A stretch of 64,000 bases of DNA from Lojkania enalia (Eukaryota > Ascomycota > Dothideomycetes > Pleosporales): NCBI GenBank assembly GCA_010094045.1, contig ML986683.1, positions 62,001 through 126,000 on the forward strand, written 5' to 3'. Each line of letters opens with the position of its first letter. The first letter of the stretch is position 1. Shown piece by piece: positions 12,870 through 25,003 of this stretch. A program made the translations under genes and the position numbers. The notes beneath the pieces were generated by a model. That model searched no databases, was not told the DNA's origin, and saw only the letters and a list, made by a program, of their open reading frames with translations.

Positions 12870-13995
12870 ATGGCGCCTTCTGAAGAAGAGCGGAAACTAT
12901 TCCCACGTTGGTCCGCTTACGGGCTAATAAGTATGTTGTTTATTTAGATCCGGTGTTGTTGGGAGTACACTGACAAGAGATCATAGATGGATCAAATCCA
13001 ACACAGACACGCAGATCTCCACAGAACGTAGTTCAGGGTCCAGAAGAGACCCCTACTTCTATACCCTCGCCCGTCTTCAAACCCGTATCGGTCGTCCCCG
13101 TCGAAGAACTTCCAGCACAAACTACGCACGCTCCGGTACCTCAATATCCTGGCTCTGGCACGATACTCAACGGGTATTGTGAGACCCCGGCATATACTAT
13201 ACTTGATGGCCCAACCGCGCTGTGGGTACCTGTCGTAGGCTGCATAAGCTCGAAATCGGATTGTTGTCCAACATCCACCGCGGGATCTGGTGCGGCACCA
13301 ACAGGAAACCAAAATCCAGAGGGGAAGAATCCTGCAGGAAATGGCGAAGCCTTCCCAATCTCCTCATTCCCGGCTCAAGGAACGCTCACGGGTTGTCCTG
13401 CTGACTATCATACTGTCGATAAAACTGCATGTTGTCCGTCGTATGTTGTGGTATAAATCATACAATTCTAAGAGAGAATTGACAGGATTACAGGAGCTAT
13501 TGGCTTTGGACGTCCAATTTTGGCGGCCAGATCCCTTGCTACTCTGCATTGAACGCTGAAATGACCCCACCGCCAATGCCTGATACACTTGCGCAAGACA
13601 CGAGCGGATCCACAACAGCAGCCACTGCGTCCGCCAAACCCACTTCTGCCATAGTGAACATCGCCTACGCTATGCAATATCCAATGGTTCCTCGCCAGGA
13701 TCAACCAGCTCTAAAGAAACCAGCAAAAATTGGGATTGGCGTTGGCGTCGGGAGTGCAGCCGTCATCATTGGCGTGCTTCTTTGGTTCCTTATTAGGAAA
13801 TTCACAAGTCACAGGGGTGTCAAGTCTCGTTTGCGGGATGCAAGTGTAAGCCAAAGATTTGGAGAGGGCATCGACACCAGCTATGTCGCGCATCATGCTG
13901 CTCCTAGTCCAACCCCCCGTGAGATGGCTCATCGAGCATACGAAGGCACCAAATATTCGCAAGCTTCGACTCAAGCTACGGGAGCTCGTTACTAA
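12870..13995 (+). CDS. single-pass membrane protein with Cys-pair (CCP) motifs, unknown function
   Basis: Three exons (12870..12930, 12987..13440, 13494..13995) with phases 1 and 2 that close in frame give 338 aa. The extracellular part is Pro/Thr-rich and carries two similar Cys modules: VVGCISSKSDCCPTS and, about 45 residues later, GCPADYHTVDKTACCPS. A Ser/Thr/Ala-rich stalk and one transmembrane helix follow (about 251-272, IGIGVGVGSAAVIIGVLLWFLI), then a basic cytosolic stop-transfer RKF and a short tail. This layout recurs in filamentous ascomycetes as a surface protein of unknown role. The N-terminus (MAPSEEERKLF) is not a convincing signal peptide, so an upstream exon may be missing or the gene may be starting to decay. 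Confidence 0.62.
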
Positions 13996-15131
13996 GGATA
14001 ACTTTAAGAATCGGGGAGGGAGCGCTAGTGTGATTTCTTTTTATTGATTACATAGAAGGCGTTAGTTCAACTATCGTTCCCAAAATCTCCATTCTAGGCG
14101 AAGACTACACAGTGGAAGAGATGATTTGTTTCAATATGTCGAGCAGATTGAATTTTACAATCTGTTGACATTCATTTCCCGTGCATCTTATTTACGATAA
14201 TTTATCTTAGTTATTTGTTTTGTGATAACTTTCTGAGTTAGACGAGACAATACAGATATCTATTTCAACAATCGCACACAACGCTTGCTAAGATATATTG
14301 ATTCCCCTCTCCAAATCTGGCATCAAAAGAATAGCGGCGTGATATTTTAATATGAGTTTTACGACTCAACACAACTTCTAAAATTGTTTGCTTCAAGCAT
14401 GAGTGCTGGAAGAATGAACTGCAGCATGTCATCGCAACTTGGCAAGCTCTCTTAATCCGAAATTGATCCCTTTCGTACTTCTTATATGTTCAGTTTGTCT
14501 CCATATGACAGTAGCTTAGACGATTTATTCGATTGCTTGTACTTGTCGTTAGTCATCTTAAGTTGGCGATGTTCCATTAACTCTGTTCGCGACCGGGCAG
14601 GGGTCGGGCATTATCCGAAAACCCAAATTGCAATTCACTCACAATGAGACACGCTAAAAGCGATCCACCAAGAACACCCTAAACCGCTCGATATAGATCC
14701 TTGCTCCCGGACGAACTTTTTTGATCGTCCCAGTCTATTCCGAATTCGGCGACGTAATGTCCGTCACCATCTATTGAAACATGGATATGTTGCATCGAAA
14801 TGCTTCAGCACAATACGAAATCAAAAAACTACTATATATTCCCTAATGATACTCCGGATGATGGTCTCGTAGAATTATAGGGTTGCATACCTCATGTCGC
14901 ACTCGTCTTCTATGCTAATCATGTCTGCTCTCAGTTTGCTCCCCTTGACGCAGCTCACTTAGGCCACCTGGTGTCCTTCGACATATGGAATCATAATACA
15001 GCGTCATTAAATATTGCGTGGCTTCCTCCCAACATTCTCTCCACCATGTAGTATTTTAGATTCCCCCGATTCCAATTGATATCTACCCTATGGGTATTGG
15101 GTCAAATTTTTTGTTCCACTGTTTGCAGACC
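13996..15131. other. intergenic region upstream of the Agd3-like gene
   Basis: AT-rich, no recognisable coding content. It presumably contains the promoter of the deacetylase gene starting at 15132. Confidence 0.4.
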
Positions 15132-17577
15132 ATGGCGGCAAATTGGGCCCTCTTTCTACACTTTTGGACCCCGACCATCCTCAGTATTCTCCAGCTTGCG
15201 AACGCGGCTGTAACAGTGAACTCGACTCTCCTTATCCTCTCACACGACCCTAATGCGACATCCTCTGTCTCTGTCCTTCAAGGATACGGTATCCCTTACG
15301 AAGTAGTTAATCTATCTCTCAAAGGTGGTGGTTTTCCGCAACTCAACTCCACGCCCGATACAGGTAACTTTGGCGGTATCGTCGCCGTGAGTGCTAGAGA
15401 CTATGATGGTGGGGATGACTGGAAGAGTGTCCTGAGCGAAGTGCAATGGCAGGAAATCTATCAGTACCAAGAAGCCTTTGGAGTTCGATTGGTGATGCTA
15501 AATGCCTGGCCAAGTGCACATTTCGGTGTCCAGAGCGTCGGTGCCGCAGTAATTGCCGACCAGCCTGTCTCCATTACGGATTCGAATCAGTTTGCGACAG
15601 CAAACATTATAACGTATGCTCCTCTTCTTTATTATTACGGTGTATCAGCTAAGGATCGTAGGGGAGCACAAATGGGAACAGCCAATATAACGAAATATCC
15701 AGCCAAAATATCGAACTCGACCCTGGCTATGGAGATTGCTCAGTTCGGCACCTCCTCCAAGTCTACTGCTGCTGTCATAAACAAGTTGACTTCAGGTCGG
15801 GAACAACAAGTGTGGTTCATGAAATTCTCCCCAGAGTTTTATACTTCCTCTACTCTTCTTTCTCATGCGTGGATCCATTGGGTGACCCGTGGTATATATC
15901 TTGGGTTTCGCCGCGTATATTTTAACACCCAAGTCGACGATGTTTTCGTTGAAACGGAGCTATACGAAACGAATAAGCCATATCGTATCAAGCCAGGTGA
16001 TTTCAAGGAGCACATCACTTGGATGAAGGAGATTAATGGGAAGCTACCTGCAGGCAGTAGCTATATTATAGAGCTCGGTCATAACGGAAATGGCAACATA
16101 GAAGCTGCCGTAGAGAATGACTACGACAACGAACCAGCGCTGTGCAAACCTCAAGAAGGCGTAGAGTACGAAGAACAGATTGACGGTCCTCCAGAATACC
16201 ACAAGCCAATTGGGACAGGAAAGGACTTCTGGGATAAAAAGTTCAAGAAGTATCAATGGACCCTTGATTGCTCGAGGCTAGATCCGCTAGAAGTGTATTT
16301 CACCGACAAAGCGAATATGAATGCTTATTTTCACGTGTCAGTAAGTAGAACCTTTGCATTCACCTAGACTATAGAGCTAATAGGTGCCAGCATACATTGT
16401 AAGTAATTCATATCCGTCCAGTTATTGACTTAACCCATGTTCCTAAACGGCGCAGTACCCATCTTGATGAAACAAACGCAACCTATTCTGATGTAGTCAA
16501 AGAAATAACGTGGAACCAAGAATGGTTCAAGCGAATAGGATTTACCGACGCAAAATCGGCTCCAAATTTCTCTCCCAATGGCTTGATTCCTCCAGGTATC
16601 ACCGGTCTACACAACGGGGATGCAATCCGCGCTTGGTTAGAAAATGGCATACAGTATGCCGTCGGCGATAACTCTCGTCCTATCCTAATGAACCGTATTG
16701 ACAGGGTATGTTTGTTGACTTAGAGATGACCCGGAAGATATAATTGATAGGTGTACACAGAAGTCAGACTACCATCCCATCATAACGAATGTCGTCGAAA
16801 ATGGGTACGCTGGTGCTTACATTATTGGTCGCTATGGAACATCTATCTACTATAACTGCGATCTTCCAGATTGCGTTAATAGGGAGTGGAAGGCCATTGC
16901 CGGAGGGAGCGGCGACTTTAATGCCCAATTGGCTTATGAGAAAGATACAAACACAAAATATCTTCTTGGTCTACGATGGGATCCGTACGTCTTGAAACCA
17001 CATATCAATGAGATATGAAAGGACTAATGTTTTTGATTTCTAATATACAGGTATATGTTTCATCAGGCCAATCTGCGAGTCTCCGATACATCAAAGATCA
17101 CATTATTAGGCAAGAACAAAAAGTGGTCGTTGCTAATGGCATGGACCGAGTCCGTCATTGGAGAACTTATCAGACTGTATGGGTTCCGTTTCCTTTTCAG
17201 TCTCCCGCACCCCTTATCTCATAGATCTAGCCAATTCATTTTTAAATCCGCCTATAACGCGTCATAGCACTCGATGGCCGATAATAACTCTCAAACATGA
17301 TGACATAGCAAAAGCTATCATCTCCCGCAAGGCCCGAGATGAATGTTTGCCAAATCTTACATACCGACTCTCGGATGATAGGAGAAGTATCACTGGCATA
17401 ACTGTTAATGCTAGTAATGCGAGATGTGCAACACCGATTCCAGTGACTATTCCAGGGACTGTTAAGGATGCTTCAAGCGCGACGAAGGAACAGGTTGGTC
17501 AGGACCCTTTGACACTTTGGGTGAGCCTTGGAGGCAGTGGGAAGAATTATGTACTAGAGAAGGCTGTGGGGTTGTAA
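15132..17577 (+). CDS. Agd3-like secreted polysaccharide deacetylase (CE18-type)
   Basis: Six exons: 15132..16340, 16391..16398, 16456..16705, 16761..16984, 17051..17176 and 17268..17577, giving 708 aa. Agd3 of Aspergillus deacetylates the cell-surface exopolysaccharide galactosaminogalactan. Seen here: a hydrophobic signal sequence; an N-terminal carbohydrate-binding region (STLLILSHDPNA..); the metal-site stretch FNTQVDDVFVETELY; the HVSHTFTH histidine motif; and the conserved NGLIPPGITGLHNGDAI and VGDNSRP blocks. An 8-nt exon (CATACATT) supplies the HTF of the histidine motif between two introns of 50 and 57 nt. ATG 15132 has a good context and starts directly before the signal peptide; an in-frame ATG at 15090 would add 14 residues. 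N-glycosylation sequons are frequent. No GAG synthesis cluster is next to it. Substrate is inferred. Confidence 0.86.
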
Positions 17578-18398
17578 CTCCGTATAGAATCCTTTCTTGA
17601 TGACTTGGACGGTGTAGATGACAAAAGGAATGAGTAAATGAGAAATACTAAAACATTTCTATACCGGGAATCATTCTGGCCTCTTTAGCTACACCAAAGA
17701 TAGGGTGTTATCATGTATCTATTCTCACAAAGACAGATCCTCACAGGTTCTCGGAGCGGACAAAATCAATTTAGGTATAGTAGAGCGCGAATTAATCCGA
17801 GGTCGCCTGATAAAATGACATGCATTAGGCCAAAACTACTCGCGGTGTAAATAATAAAAAAAAAATCTTTCTCCGAAGTCATCATGGAGAGCAAGCCGCT
17901 CCCTAATGATAATTTAGGTGGTATGAGGACTAAATGAGACCATGAGCTGATTTCGGTTAGCTTTACTGGATACTAGGTGCTTCAAGCGAGAGGTGCTCAG
18001 CCCTGCGACAACGGCGGACTCCATAGGACGCCACAAAAGCCACGTGCAGTGACGCTACGAGACTCTTAATATGTGCTCATTGGAAGATTGAGTTACCGGC
18101 ATAAACATACGTCTCTCCCGGGAAGCTACGACTGAAACTCACACCAATCGAGCGCATTTCAAGCCTTTCTTCTGTCGTGTGATGGCTCTGGATTTCCAAA
18201 TTAAGCTAAGAAACTAATCAATCAGACGAGAAACAGAAATTCGAAGCTTATGATTTACCGTACGACGTGGAGTGACTCAAAAATGGACAAACAGCTCATT
18301 ACATCCCCACCGAATGCCCAATAACTAGACATTCATATGTACCCAGTATTTAGGTCCGCCAGGATTTAGCAAACCCTTGCGAATTCAAACACGCAGTC
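17578..18398. other. intergenic region, no gene recognised
   Basis: AT-rich with no coding content seen. It holds the 3' end of the deacetylase gene and the promoter side of the small Cys-rich gene. Confidence 0.4.
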
Positions 18399-19146
18399 AT
18401 GAAAGGCTTACTTTTCCGCACATCGCTATTCGCCTTAAACTTCGGTACCGCTGTCTTCGCTTACACCACTACGTTTAATGATATATTGGTCGCTCATGCA
18501 GAGCCTTCAATATGCCCAGAGCCAGAGCTGGGAGGATGGTACACCCCAGACGTGGATTACATCGTATGCTGCTTTGGGGGTGATCCAGGATACACTAAAA
18601 CCACTGCAAAAGGTCCAGGAGACAAAACTATCTACGCTTGTTGTGAAAGTATGGCAACATGCACAGGCGCCGCTTCTGTTATGAAGGACTGGAGCATAGA
18701 TTCAAACGGTATCACCCATGGCTGATCACCGTACCGGGCAGATGCTGACGACCTTAAGGCGATCTCCAGACTTTTGATCTTGCAGGCAGCCCACCAACGC
18801 CTACGGCAGGTAAGGCATTACCCATCATTATTGTGGAAAGCCCATAATTTAGGCCGCTTGTATTAATATTTCCTATCCAATAGCCCCTCCCGTCACAACC
18901 GCTCCGCCAACTCCTAGCTTCGATACCTACAGCTCTCCTGGTGCGACGCCCACGACAGACGCTGGTGGTAATGTAGTATACTATTACGACAACAGCATCA
19001 ATAACATTAATAATGGCGACCAAAGTGGCAATAATGGTAACATCGTTAATAACAACGAGGGGGGCAGATTCTCCAGCGGAGGCATGGTTAGAATTACCGT
19101 CGTCTTCATAATCATCACAAGTATCAGGTCGGGTTTGGAAATTTAG
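18399..19146 (+). CDS. small Cys-rich secreted protein with Asn/Gly-rich tail
   Basis: Exons 18399..18708, 18786..18809 (24 nt) and 18884..19146, both introns phase 1, give 198 aa. A clear signal peptide (about residues 1-21, ending AVFA) precedes a compact domain with six cysteines, including two CC pairs (YIVCCFGG and YACCESMATC). Then come a Pro/Thr linker, a repetitive Asn/Gly stretch (NINNGDQSGNNGNIVNNN) and a hydrophobic C-terminus after SSGG that could be a weak GPI-anchor signal. Composition fits a secreted or wall-bound small cysteine-rich protein, including effector-like proteins; no family is recognised. Without splicing the first exon would stop at 18725, but the joined model gives a far better C-terminus. 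No breaks seen. Confidence 0.62.
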
Positions 19147-19904
19147 GGGTTACAAAGAGACTTGCTCAATATTGAAAAATGACAACATTAGGCAAAGTTT
19201 TTATATGTGACTCATTGGGTGATGGTCCCAAGAATCTCTTTTCAGCTTTCGGAAAGTTATTAGATGCCATTTATCAGCCTAGTTATTGAATATAATTTGC
19301 CTTCATCTAGCATTCAGTTTACCAATACTGTATCTGCATCTTGCGACACAAACATTCATTTTGAACTTGTAGTCCATGATTACTATAGCATTTGAGAAAG
19401 AATATTGCAATCCATCTATTTCGAGCCCAACTACTGCTCCCCCAACCACTGCTCCCTTTTTCTCAGCGATGGTGATGTGCTATTTTCGCTCGAAATTATA
19501 AAAGATACCCATCACCATGTCGTAACTAATTGATTTCGTGGTAAATACAATCTCTAGTAAAAATTTGTAAAGTATCAGGGCAGATGAGGAGAACTGTGTT
19601 GATTTATATCTAAGGAGGATCAAGGCTATTCATACTGTCTGTTCTAGGTATCATATGATATCAGGCTAAACCATAATAGGGATCGTGCGATACATATAAC
19701 CTTACAAAAGTAACTCATTAGCCTTCAGACTCTCCGATTCCCGTAGCCCTTGTTCTCTTCTCTCAGTTCTATTAAAGTATATCTTGTTCCTATTCTCCGT
19801 CTTCATTCCAATAAGTATAAAATCCTTAGTCATGGCACTTCCATTCTTAAAAATCAAAACTTGTTCCGATAAACACGACTCAAAGAATCGCGGAGATAGC
19901 AACT
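19147..19904. other. AT-rich intergenic region
   Basis: No coding content recognised between the small secreted protein gene and the carboxypeptidase relic. Confidence 0.4.
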
Positions 19905-22105
19905 AACAGACTCATCTTCTAGATGCAGTTTAGGGGATTCCACTCAGTCGGAGGCCAGCCCGATCGAGGAGCACGTGGAATTGGAAGTAGAGGGAAGAGT
20001 AGAAATGCTGCCGGTCGCAATATCAGTGTGGAGCACTGCTCTGTTGAGATCTGGTACGTGGTCTCCGGTTGGTTCTATGGTGCTATGAGCTTACATTAGT
20101 ATTCTCATACCACATATCATTGTTCAAATCCATAGAAATGAGTTTAGAGGTCTAAAATAGTGGAAGCGTACTTTCATGGCCGGTCCCAAGCACTCGGCCA
20201 ATGAAAGATTTCCGTATTGACGCACCAGGCCGCCGATATACGATGCGTTCGTTTCAATATTGATATATCTAGCTCTCTTGAAGGACAATGAGATATTTGA
20301 CTTGATGGTGAGGCTAATCGCTTCGCTCCTCATCTTGGTGATCTCGGTCGCCATAGATCATGACAATCTTGACACCCTCATCAAGCAAGATGCTCAAGGT
20401 TGCAAGCCTGCCACCGCGACAAAAGTCTCCGGTTAGATTAAACGTGATTGAGGCGATAGGAGAGTTTCCAGTGAAGTCTAGAGGAACGCCGAGGGCTTGC
20501 TGAATACCAGCAAGATCAAAGTAACCAGCGGGCCACTTTGGAGGAAAGGACTCGGGAGCCGCAAGAGCTCCGATATCGAAGACATTTTTCTTGAATTAGT
20601 GGTCAGTAATTCCCATTTGCGGGCTAAAGTATTTTGGGACTTACTCCGTTGCCAAAAGGAGCGTGCATAGTAGCAAAAAAAATAAGAGTAAGCTTGCAGG
20701 CACTCTTTGTTAGCCTCCTGGTTGTTATCTAGACCTCTTGGGTCTTTCTCGTCTGTGAGACTTCTACATGTACTAGTCATGTTTTTGCAAGTAGCAAATG
20801 CATCTTTAGCTTTTTCGTACTGCGTTTCATTGATAGCTTTGAACTCATAAGTGTTGTTGAATGCGTGTTCGGGGTAGAACGTCTGCTGCGAATCAATATC
20901 AAAGCAAGAGTTTAGCAATCCAACGGTATCGGCGTGGATCTGAATTACCTCCTCAAGCTAATCACCAACAATACGGCCATTTTGCTCCTCGAAGCAGTTC
21001 GCGAAGACTGGCACATAATAGCTGCCATATGAGTTGTGGTGAGAGGCGAATCTTGTCTCAGGGAGGATGATGAGGAACTGAACTGCTTGATTGAAGATGG
21101 CCAGCGGGCCATATTTATGTACATAGAAAAGGGGTATATCAGCTGATATCCAGCGTGATATCGTACGACGATATCTGATGCAGCTCGGCAGACTTGCCAA
21201 AATCCCCATGACATGACTCTCCCCAGATACGCAGACTATTTTTATTGGCTTTATATTCAGGGAGCCTGCAGAGTGTATCAGTGATATCGAAGGAATACGA
21301 ATATCGGACAAGGCAGCTTACTCCTGCATCCAAGCTTGCATCAAGTATCATCAAGGGAGCCGCTACAATAGTGTTATTAGAAGAACTGGCTGGATTCCTC
21401 GAAGCAAAGGTCCCAGTCAAAAAAGTGAGATTCGTCTCTAGGATACGGGCCTTAGTGATATTCGCTGGCTCACATAGAAATAGTAAATATGTCTTATCAA
21501 TCGTTCCATTAGTCAACGAATCATAGGAAAATCCAACTTGCACCGGTTGGCCAATATACAGCACATTGACTCTGTTATTCTAGGACTAGGGGTTAAGTTC
21601 CATGGATTTGGAATCAGATAGTATGGCGCATGGTCCGTGTTCGCCAACTGCTGCACTGATAGAGGGTATGCCGGGCCCGCCCTGCAGCCACATGGTTAAG
21701 GGGGCATTATCAGGGTCATGTCGAGTATGAAAGAACTAGAAGTACATGTGCGATTTATAGTCTCGATTTTCATCTTCGTTAGGCGGGAGGTGCACGTAGC
21801 CAGAATAACCTTTTACGCCGTCTGTGGTTTTCGCGTATATCTGTCTATTTTGGTGATGCGTGTGTGAGAGATATAAGAGGAATTAAGGGACACATACTTC
21901 TTTGTATGAAATAGAAACCCCAAGGAATTTTCTAGAGTCAATGATTGTCACCCCCGAAGGTGTCAGAGGGAATGAAGCTGAAGATGCGTCAGCATTTAGA
22001 TACGAGACGAACCACATGATCCGCGTGACGAAATCCATTGCCATCAGAATAATCAGGAAAGGGAAAGAAGACTGCAGTAGAAAATCAATGGACGAGAGAG
22101 GGCAA
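19905..22105 (-). pseudogene. serine carboxypeptidase (S10) relic
   Basis: Secreted S10 carboxypeptidases remove C-terminal residues from peptides at acid pH. Read on the minus strand the pieces follow family order: a hydrophobic leader, GVSISYKE, GYSGYVHLPPNEDENRDY, APLTMWLQGGPG, NVLYIGQPVQVGFSYDSLTNGT, the catalytic-serine region (SYGSYYVPVFANCFEEQNGRIVGD), NTYEFKAINETQYEKA, GDFCRGGRLATLSILLDEG with VKIVMIYGDRD (catalytic Asp region), and NASYIGGLVRQYGN. The reading is broken. TAG replaces Trp in MYFWFF (about 21740) and again near NPYSW (about 21590), and several frameshifts lie between 20920 and 21310. The catalytic His region (AGHEVP) is altered. W-to-TAG changes fit G:C to A:T decay. 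Boundaries are approximate because introns and frameshifts are mixed. Confidence 0.82.
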
Positions 22106-22895
22106 TGAGGACAGAAAAGTAGCTTTTTTGTAAGGATTTGACCGACGCTGAAATAGCTATCGTTTAATACACATATAGATTTATAGACATTCTGGACCAG
22201 TAAGCCCAGTTAAATCAGCACAAATATATACGCTCGCACCGGAAGACTATATATCAGCTGTCTAAAGACCATAGCGGTTGCAATCACGAGGCTAGGTCTG
22301 CATTATCGGATGAGGCTCGTGGATTACGAATTAGGGCTAGTCGTACGAGCTCGCGTGGAAGACGAGATTGAATAGCAGGGCATATTGGGGGCCCCATTTA
22401 ACACCAACAACGAAGGACTTTTCCTGTCACAACTTCGCCCCTAAAGATGCCTTGCAGATCAATTACTCGAATGGCGGCGATCCCTCGAAATCTGTCGTAG
22501 AAAGCATTAACAGCACGAGTAGCTGAGTAAGGCTAGGCTGGATATTATCGAGCCCGAATCGAATAAACCTCCTTAACACCTCTAGTAATAAGGGAAAAAT
22601 GAAATTATCGGCCAATAGCTTTCATCTAGAGAATTTCTGAATAAGAGTGCTAATGTCACGGAATGATGGACTCGAGCTTCTCAGTCTCATGCAATGGATG
22701 ATTCACCCAGCTAACTGCCAACACAATGCCCTGGTAGTCCAAAACACCGCGAGGCGGCTCCTAGCCAACACTAGCATTAACTTCGAGTGCCATAGTTACA
22801 TTTCCTTCTCTTCGATCCTGTCCGTTGTGCTAAACACGACATAATCTCCCATCCTAAGTCTGCACTCCTCTTTCCTCATCCCTAACTTCCCTTCC
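22106..22895. other. AT-rich spacer between two relic genes
   Basis: No recognisable coding content. It lies between the S10 relic and the C-terminus of the FAD-oxidase relic, both on the minus strand. Confidence 0.4.
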
Positions 22896-25003
22896 TTAGC
22901 TTCCCACTCCAGCAGTAGCGTAGAAGAACTCCTCCCGATCCCATTTCACCTTCATGTCTAGCATTTTCTCATATTTCAATCCGTAGAAACTCTCCTGCCA
23001 CTATTAGTCCATCCGTCGTGGCATGCATTTCTAAAATAGTGGAATTTATGGGCACAATCCGTGTCCTAAATATTAAGAAGGATACGGTTTCACATCTTGC
23101 GGCGCTAATAGCATTGGAGACGTTTGCGCGGTTTCGGGGTGCTTGGTGGTGGCCACCTAGATAGAATCCCTAATGTGCGTGCTGCTTGAGGACCTCAAGG
23201 GTGGCATTTAATTTGGGAGGATCGAGGAAATGGCTACGCGGTAGGAGCCTGTTTCCTGCCATTGTTTGGACCGTGCCAACGGGGAAGTTGCGCATTCCCC
23301 AATTGCTCATGTAGGCTGGATAGTAGGACTCGAAGAACATTGTGTTTGATGTTGATGTCCAAATGATGCCTAGCGCCTTGACTGCGTCGAACCACGGTTT
23401 GGAGAGAGCGTCGAAAGACGATATCGTGTGATTTGGGACAAAGAAGGATCGCATATCAAAGCCCAAGTCGCCATTGATCGTCTCGTTACAGTTGAAAATG
23501 AAGCAAAACGAATAGGTGCCTACATTTGCGAAGGGTACATACAGTTCGTAGTATTTCTTAACCACTAATCAGAATGCCTCCTCGGTGACATTTTAGAAGT
23601 TTGAAAGCTGAATATAGCGGTGGTGACGTGGACCTTTGGGTGAACGCGGATCACAATAGACGTAACCACTCCATACGTGCCTACGCCACCCCCTCTTAAT
23701 GCCCAGTATAGGTCTGGATGCGATTTCTCAGAAGCTGTGACAAAGCGGCCCTCCGCAGTTACAAGGTTAATAGTCATGACATGGTCAGCAGCTATGCCTT
23801 ATAGACCAAAGAGCGGTGTATGGCCACCACTCTAAAAACAGCCTCTAACATACCCCACGCTCTACAATTCTTAGAAAATATCTCCCATTTACTCAACATC
23901 AAATCATATATTATGAAGCACTCACTGGAGCAATCCCTCCCAGTGCAGATACGCTATAATTCTCTACAGCAGCATACACTTCGAGTACCGTTACCCCAGC
24001 ACCTAGCTTAAATCGGGACCAGAATGTGTTTCAGTTTCGTAAATTGGGAGATATTCAGGATCCTTATTACGGTGAATCCAGATACTTAGCGCACCGCGTC
24101 CCACAGACTTGCCTAGAAAACGGTGTCCCGTATTCTTGGTTACTAATCTCAAATTCTTGTTTCTTGCCATATTGACTGCTAGCTGGATTTGCGCGACATT
24201 GGTAGCATTTACGGAATATTCTGGAAACCCCCCGAGAGGGAAGTTCCCCAAATACCCAAGGATACATGTTCGCCCTTGAAAAATCGGAAACATGATAGAG
24301 ATGGGATTATTCTCGCTAAGGCAAGCACTAGGCAATGGACGGTACATATGCAAGCCAATGCACCAATAATGGGACCCATGTACTGCAAATACGGCGTATT
24401 CAATTGCAAAAGGATGTCCGAACATTTTTGAGCATCTTTTGATCCCCGTTGAAAATCATAGCATGGCGCTCCCAGCGGCACGATGGGTATTTGTCGCGTA
24501 TCAAACGGCGTCAATTGCTGAGGCGAATATTGATGTATTGAAGGAGGGAAAGTGGCCTGCCTGGTCAGAGGCTGACGGCGGCGAGACTATATAGGACTGA
24601 TTAGACACGCCAGCTATAATAGGATAATAGAGACATGTGACAGTATTAGAGCTCCATCCAGCAGGCTATTAAATACATCCCACTCGCTTTGTGAAGACCA
24701 GTCTAAATCACCCGGGTATGTCTTACAGAACCCCATCCGAGTTAAGTCTGGGTTTGATCCATCGTCAAAGGCAAAAAGGTCGGCATATTGTGCATTAAGT
24801 GGACTCTTGGAGTTGCGTTCGAATACTACATCAGTAAGCTGGTGTCTCTCGCTTCCAAACAAGGGAGCACCTACAGGGGACGTGCGTGGCACAACTGTCG
24901 ATCCCAGCTGGATGTATGTCGTAAGGGACGATGGGCTTCGGGCCCGCTCAGGTAGTAACAATAGAATTGTAACAATAAATCCGGGAATAAATGTAGTTAA
25001 CAT
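22896..25003 (-). pseudogene. BBE-type FAD-linked oxidoreductase relic
   Basis: Berberine-bridge-like secreted flavoenzymes oxidise sugars or secondary metabolites. ATG at 25003 opens a good signal peptide, followed by SQSEWDVFNSLLDGAL and, after an intron, VPLGAPCYD. An intact intron (GTACAT...TTAG) then joins NTPYLH to ENNPISIMFPIFQG. The FAD-domain motif NTGHRFLGKSVGRGALSIW (flavin-attachment His) and LYWALRGGGVGTYGVV are clear, and the C-terminus SFYGLKYEKMLDMKVKWDREEFFYA ends at 22896. Damage: single-base deletions after GPDL (about 24005) and after SK (about 23602). Stops fall in the SGGHTPLFGL region (about 23820-23850) and at EAF* (TGA for expected TGG, about 23573). The enzyme is lost, though much of the sequence is still well conserved, so inactivation looks fairly recent. 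Confidence 0.85.
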
